From Phocoena phocoena (lineage: Eukaryota > Chordata > Mammalia > Artiodactyla > Phocoenidae): DNA of 64,000 bases. The DNA is taken from the NCBI RefSeq assembly GCF_963924675.1, contig NC_089232.1:54147229-54211228 (forward strand). Direction: 5' to 3'. The translations under genes were made by a program, and so were the position numbers. Below are positions 59,904-64,000 of the stretch, piece after piece. Position 1 is the first letter of the stretch, and the number at the start of each line of letters is the position of its first letter. Under the pieces are notes generated by a model, which made no database searches, had not been told where the DNA came from, and saw only the letters and a program-made list of their open reading frames with translations.

Positions 59904-59921
59904 GTGTGTGTGTGTGTGTGT
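59904..59921. repeat. (TG)n microsatellite
   Basis: Nine TG units inside the L1M. Confidence 0.9.
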
Positions 59922-60156
59922 ATCTCATTGTTTTAAATTTGCTTTTCCTTGATAACTCTTGAGCTTGAGCACATTTTTATGTTCACTGGTCATTTGGATA
60001 TCCTCTTTTTTGAAGGGCCTGTTCAAGTTTTTGTCCATTTTTCTATTTCTTTGTAAGAATTCTTTATGTAGTCTGAATAATATGCATTAACTTTTGTAAT
60101 ATGCATTGCAAATATCTTCTGCCCTTGTGTGGTTTGCATTTTCAGTCTTGAATTTT

Positions 60157-60384
60157 ATTTTTTATAAATTTATTTTATTTTATTTTATTATTTATTTGTG
60201 GCTGCGGTGGGTCTTCGTTGCTGCGTGCAGGCTTTCCCTTGCTGTGGCGAGCGGGGGCTACTCTTCGTTGTGGTGCACGGCCTTAGCTGCTCCGCAGCAT
60301 GTGGAATCTTCCCGGACCAGCGCTCGAACCGTGTCCCCTGCATTGGCAGGCGGATTCTCAACCACTGTGCCACCAGGGAAGCCC
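60157..60384 (-). repeat. CHR-type SINE inside L1M
   Basis: Reverse orientation with a (TTTTA)n tail. Perfect 15-bp TSD TCAGTCTTGAATTTT at 60,142-60,156 and 60,385-60,399. The body is intermediate in length, as if the middle of a long form was deleted. Confidence 0.96.
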
Positions 60385-60479
60385 TCAGTCTTGAATTTTT
60401 GACATCAAAGAAATTATAGCATCTTATTTGCATTTTTTTGCTTCATTTAAAAATGTAATTATTTTAATTATTTGAGATA

Positions 60480-61586
60480 AAATCCAATGAAACAAGATAT
60501 TCAAATGGCACTTCTCTCTTCATTTTTGGCCAGGCTCCCAAAGCTGAAATCAACACAATGGGTAACCAGTACTCCCAAGTCACTCTGGACCTGCTAAGTG
60601 TGTAAATACTCTGTCTTTCATGAACTCACCATTGACCTTGACAGTATAAGGAGATTGAGGTAGAGAAGATGGGAAGGTGAGGCTTTCTTTGGAAAGGGCT
60701 TTCTCTTCCCCCCACCTTCACATGGGGTCAGGGAGAAGTGTGCTCCCCCCTCACTTCAAACCAAATGAGAAGTACCTCAAGGAGACCTCCCAGAACTTGT
60801 CTCCAGGAGTCTCAGGAAGAAGGACTTGGGTCTGATCCTTGCCAATGTGAAGGCTGCAGACACAGCTGAAGACTTGTTTGCAGGGCCATACTGGGTGTAA
60901 AATGGCCTTTCATATACAGGAGGCAAAGGGTAGTATGTTTCAGGGAATAAAGTGGAATCCACAAAAAGCACTGGCCTGTGATCATCTGAAAAGGAATCTT
61001 GCCTTCTTGCTCCCCAATTGGGAAAGAAACCACCAGAAGTCCAGATTTGAGGGAGTTATCAAAAGCTGACAGCCAGAGAAGTGCTGTCTGCAACAAGGAG
61101 CTATAGTCAGAATATGTGGAAGCAGATGGCGTACTTCTGGGAAAAAATTTGGAGAGAAAGTGTCATCTTTGGAGAAAAAGTGTCATCTTTGGATAGTCTT
61201 CATACCCAGAGGGCACTGACACCAGATGACACAGTACCAGGCATACAAAACTGTTTCCCTTTCCCCCTAATCACTTTTTCCCCTGGCGCAGGGTGGCAGA
61301 GGTCAGAAACAGCCCACAGAAGTGGGGGAGGTATTTTGGGAGGAAAGAAGCAGCTGACAAGGCCATCTCCCCGACCTCAGGCTCTGAGGCCTGAAGCAGG
61401 CCTGCGCTAGAGAAGCAAAGAAGATTCAGCTTTGAACAAATCTGGAATTTTGAAATTGCCCTCAACGGAACTGAAGTTACAAGATTAAAAGCTTGAACTG
61501 GACTCTTCTACAAATTCTCTTCTCAGCCGTTTCTACTCTGAAGCTTAATTCATCTACTGAGTTTTCAACTTAAATTATTTTTTTTA
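60480..61586. other. Unassigned G+A-richer stretch
   Basis: Unlike the AT-rich flanks, with several short open frames and no recognised domain. It contains a tandem repeat of ~20 bp (gagaRaaagtgtcatctttg twice, 61,150-61,192). No repeat family or gene is named. Confidence 0.35.
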
Positions 61587-61800
61587 ACTTTTTTTTTTTT
61601 TTTTTTTCCAGTACGCGGGCCTCTCACTGTTGCGGCCTCTCCCGTTGCGGAGCACAGGCTCCGGACGCGCAGGCTCAGTGTCCATGGCTCAGGGGCCCAG
61701 CCGCTCTGCAGCATATGGGATCCTCCCGGACCGGGGCACGAACCCGTGTCCCCTGCATCGGCAGGCGGACTCTCAACCACTGCACCACCAGGGAAGCCCT
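61587..61800 (-). repeat. CHR-type SINE, short form
   Basis: Reverse orientation with a long T run at its left end. The flanks share only a T-rich near-match (attttttttaacttttt / attttttaaaattttt), so the TSD is uncertain. Confidence 0.92.
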
Positions 61801-64000
61801 ATTTTTTAAAATTTTTATTCAATTTATTTAAACTAAAAAAAAAGTTCACCCATTTCTTCCACTCCCTACCCTTCACCACTTGCAACCACCAATCTGTTCT
61901 CAGTAGTTATGAGCCTGCTTTGTTTTTTGATTCCACATATAAGAGAGATTATGCAGTATTTGTCTTTCTCTGTCTGACATATTTCACTTAGCATAATGCC
62001 CTCGAGATCCATCCATGTTATCAAAAATGGCATTCTTTTTATGGCTGAGTAATATTCCATTGCATATGTGTACCCAATTTCTTGACCCATTCATCCATCA
62101 ATGGACACTCAGGTTGCTTCCATATCTTGGCTATTGTATATAATGCTGCAATGAAAATGGATGTGTATATATCTTTTTGAATTAGTGTTTTTGTTTTTCT
62201 CAGATAAATATATAGAAATGGAATTGTTGGATAATATGGTAGTTCTATTTTTAATTTTTTGAGGAACTTCCATACTGTTTTCCACAGTGGTTGCACCAAT
62301 TTACATTCCTATCAATGGTGCATGAGGTTTCCCTTTGCTCCACATCTGTGCCAACATTTGTTATTTCTTGTCTTTTTGATAATAGCCATTCTAACAGGTG
62401 TGATATCTCATTGTGGTTTTTATCTGCATTTCCCTGATGATTAATGTTGTTGAGCATTTTTTCATGTACCTGTTGGCCATCTGTAGGTCTTCTTTGGAAA
62501 AATGTCTATTCAGATGTTCTGCCCATTTTTAAAGTAGATTGTTTGGCTTTTTGCTATTGATTTGTATGAGTTCTTTGTGTATTTTTGATATTAGCCCCTT
62601 ATCATATATATGATTTACAAATATTTTCTCCCATTTAGTAGGTTGCCTTTTCGTTTTTCTGTTGGTTTATTTGCTGTGCAAAAGCTTTTTGGTTTAATGT
62701 AGTCCCAACTTGTTTATTTTTGCTTTTATTGCTTTTGCTTTGGGTGTTAGATTTTAAAAATCATTGCCAAGACCTACGTCAAGGAGTTTGCTACCTATGT
62801 TTTCTCCTAGAGTTTTATGGCTTCAGGCTCTTACTTTCAAATTTTTATTCTATTTTGATTTAGTTTTGGGGTATAGTGTAAGATAGTGGTCCAGTTTCAT
62901 TCTTTTGCATTTGGCTGTCCAATTTTCCCCGTACCATTTGTTGAAGACACTATCCTTTCACCATTGTATATTCTTGGCTCATTTATTGTAAATTAATTGG
63001 CCACAAATGTGTGGGTTTAATTCTGGGGTCTCCATTCTGTTCCACTGATCTGTGTGTCTGTTTTTATGCCGATGCCATACTGTTTTAATTACTATAGTTT
63101 TGTAATATAGTTTGAAATCAGGGTCCATGATGCCTCCAGCTTTGTCCTTCTTTCTCAAGATTGCTTTGGCTATTCAGGGTCTTTTGCGGTTCTGTACAAA
63201 TTTTAGGATTGTTCTATCTCTGTGAAAAATGCCACTGGAATTCTGTTAGAGATTGTCTTGAATCTGCATATTGTTTTGAGTACTATGGACATTTTAACAA
63301 TATTAATTCTTCTAATCCATGAGCATGGAATATCTTTCTGTTTGTGTCTTCTTCAATTTCTTTCATTAATGTCTTGCAGTTTTAAAATACACATTTTTCA
63401 CCTCCTTGGGTAAACTTATTCCAAGGTATTGTATTATTTTGATGCAATTGTAAATGAGATTGTTTTCTTAATTGCTTCTGATAGTTTGTTATTAGTGTAA
63501 AGAAACACAACAGATTTTTGTGTATCAATTTTGTATCCTGGGACTTCCCTGGTGGCGCAGTGGTTAAGAACCCGCCTGCCAACACAGGGGACATGGGTTC
63601 AATCCCTGGTCCGCGAATATCCCACATGCCGTGGAGCAAATAAACCCATGTGCCACAACTACTGAGCCCATGTGCCACAACTGCTGAAGCCCGCATACTC
63701 TAGGGCCCACGTGCCGCAGCTACTGAGCCCGCATGCTGCAACTACTGAAGTCTGCACAACTAGAGCCTGTGCTCTGCAACAAGGGAAGCCACCACAATGA
63801 GAAGCCCGCACACCACAACGAAGAGTAGCCTCCACTTGCTGCAACTAGAGAAAGCCCACGTGCCGCAAGGAAGACCCAACGCAGCCAAAAAAAAAAAATT
63901 TGTATCCTGCAACTTTACCTATGTTATTAGTTATAACAGTTTTTCGATGGAGTCTAGGTCTATATAGTCTTTCTATATATAACATCATGTCATCTGCAAA
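61801..64000 (-). mobile_element. L1 3' part, runs off the window
   Basis: Minus-strand L1 3' UTR and distal ORF2 in order: 'catttcacttagcataatgc' near 61,980, 'ttggctattgtatataatgc' near 62,130, 'agcttttggtttaatgtagt'-like near 62,690 and 'gattgctttggctattcagg' near 63,165. Translated minus-strand pieces show ORF2 C-terminal similarity (IFIAALYTIAKIWKQPECPL). It is older than the L1 at 15.6 kb. Interrupted by a SINE at 63.54 kb. Confidence 0.9.
63541..63896 (+). repeat. CHR-type SINE, long form, inside L1
   Basis: TSD AATTTTGTATCCTG (63,527-63,540) and AATTTGTATCCTG (63,897-63,909), differing by one T. The body has an extra 'ccacaact(a/g)ctga' unit. Confidence 0.95.

Larger units (their letters stand above)
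59215..60475 (-). mobile_element. L1M 3' part
   Basis: Minus-strand L1 order: 'tgaagtataaaatgggtaca', 'tcctgtatggtattccattg', 'gagtaaatacccaaggaata', 'acaccctcaccccactggtg' and 'ttctttgtaagaattcttta'. Interrupted by a SINE. A (TG)n is at 59,904-59,921. Confidence 0.88.

Noticed and set aside
1..64000. CRISPR array, bacterial operon, riboswitch or tRNA/rRNA gene
   Set aside because: The window is mammalian. The only regularly recurring units are retroposed SINEs, and their tRNA-like heads are SINE promoters rather than functional tRNA genes.

Overview
The window is mammalian nuclear DNA, almost certainly from a cetacean. The strongest evidence is 22 copies or fragments of the tRNA-derived CHR-type SINE typical of whales and dolphins (5' head cttccctggtggcgcagtgg), in short (~200 bp) and long (~300 bp) forms and in both orientations. 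Many have target-site duplications (TSDs) that I could read directly. There is also a relatively young cetartiodactyl-type L1, older L1/HAL1, L2, MIR, hAT (MER5A, MER1-like), Tigger and mariner fragments, and no BovB, which argues against a ruminant. Family names for the old repeats come from recognition, not from a database search.

The window holds no complete protein-coding gene. The one clear gene landmark is a CpG island and promoter at about 38.4-40.2 kb. On the minus strand it contains a likely untranslated first exon, rich in GGC repeats, with two short upstream ORFs and a consensus splice donor (CCCCAG|gtaagg) at 38,645. That gene would run leftward across 38.6-1, so the left part of the window would be mostly intron. 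On the other side, a TATA box and two CCAAT boxes near 39.84-39.88 kb suggest a divergent rightward promoter. Eleven CCAAT/ATTGG pentamers lie within 950 bp. I could not name the gene. A few small exon-like segments (23.69 kb plus; 34.01 and 35.44 kb minus; 45.12 kb minus) are listed with low confidence.

Layout: 1-15.3 kb is old AT-rich sequence with HAL1/L1M, L2, MIR, MER5A and Tigger remnants. 15.3-21.05 kb is a composite retrotransposition: an antisense ferritin light chain fragment joined to a 5'-truncated L1, the whole flanked by one 14-bp TSD. 21-38.4 kb is intron-like sequence with SINEs, MIR, L2, L1M and hAT copies. 38.4-40.2 kb is the CpG island. 40.2-52.6 kb is repeat-bearing non-coding sequence with a probable ERV1-type solo LTR. 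52.6-55.2 kb is the 5' half of a minus-strand L1 that ends abruptly at a SINE. 55.8-56.6 kb is a rearranged SINE cluster. 59.2-60.5 kb and 61.8-64 kb are minus-strand L1 3' portions, the last running off the window.

The most unusual object is the ferritin/L1 chimera. Its structure fits target-primed reverse transcription in which the two target strands were primed on two different RNAs.
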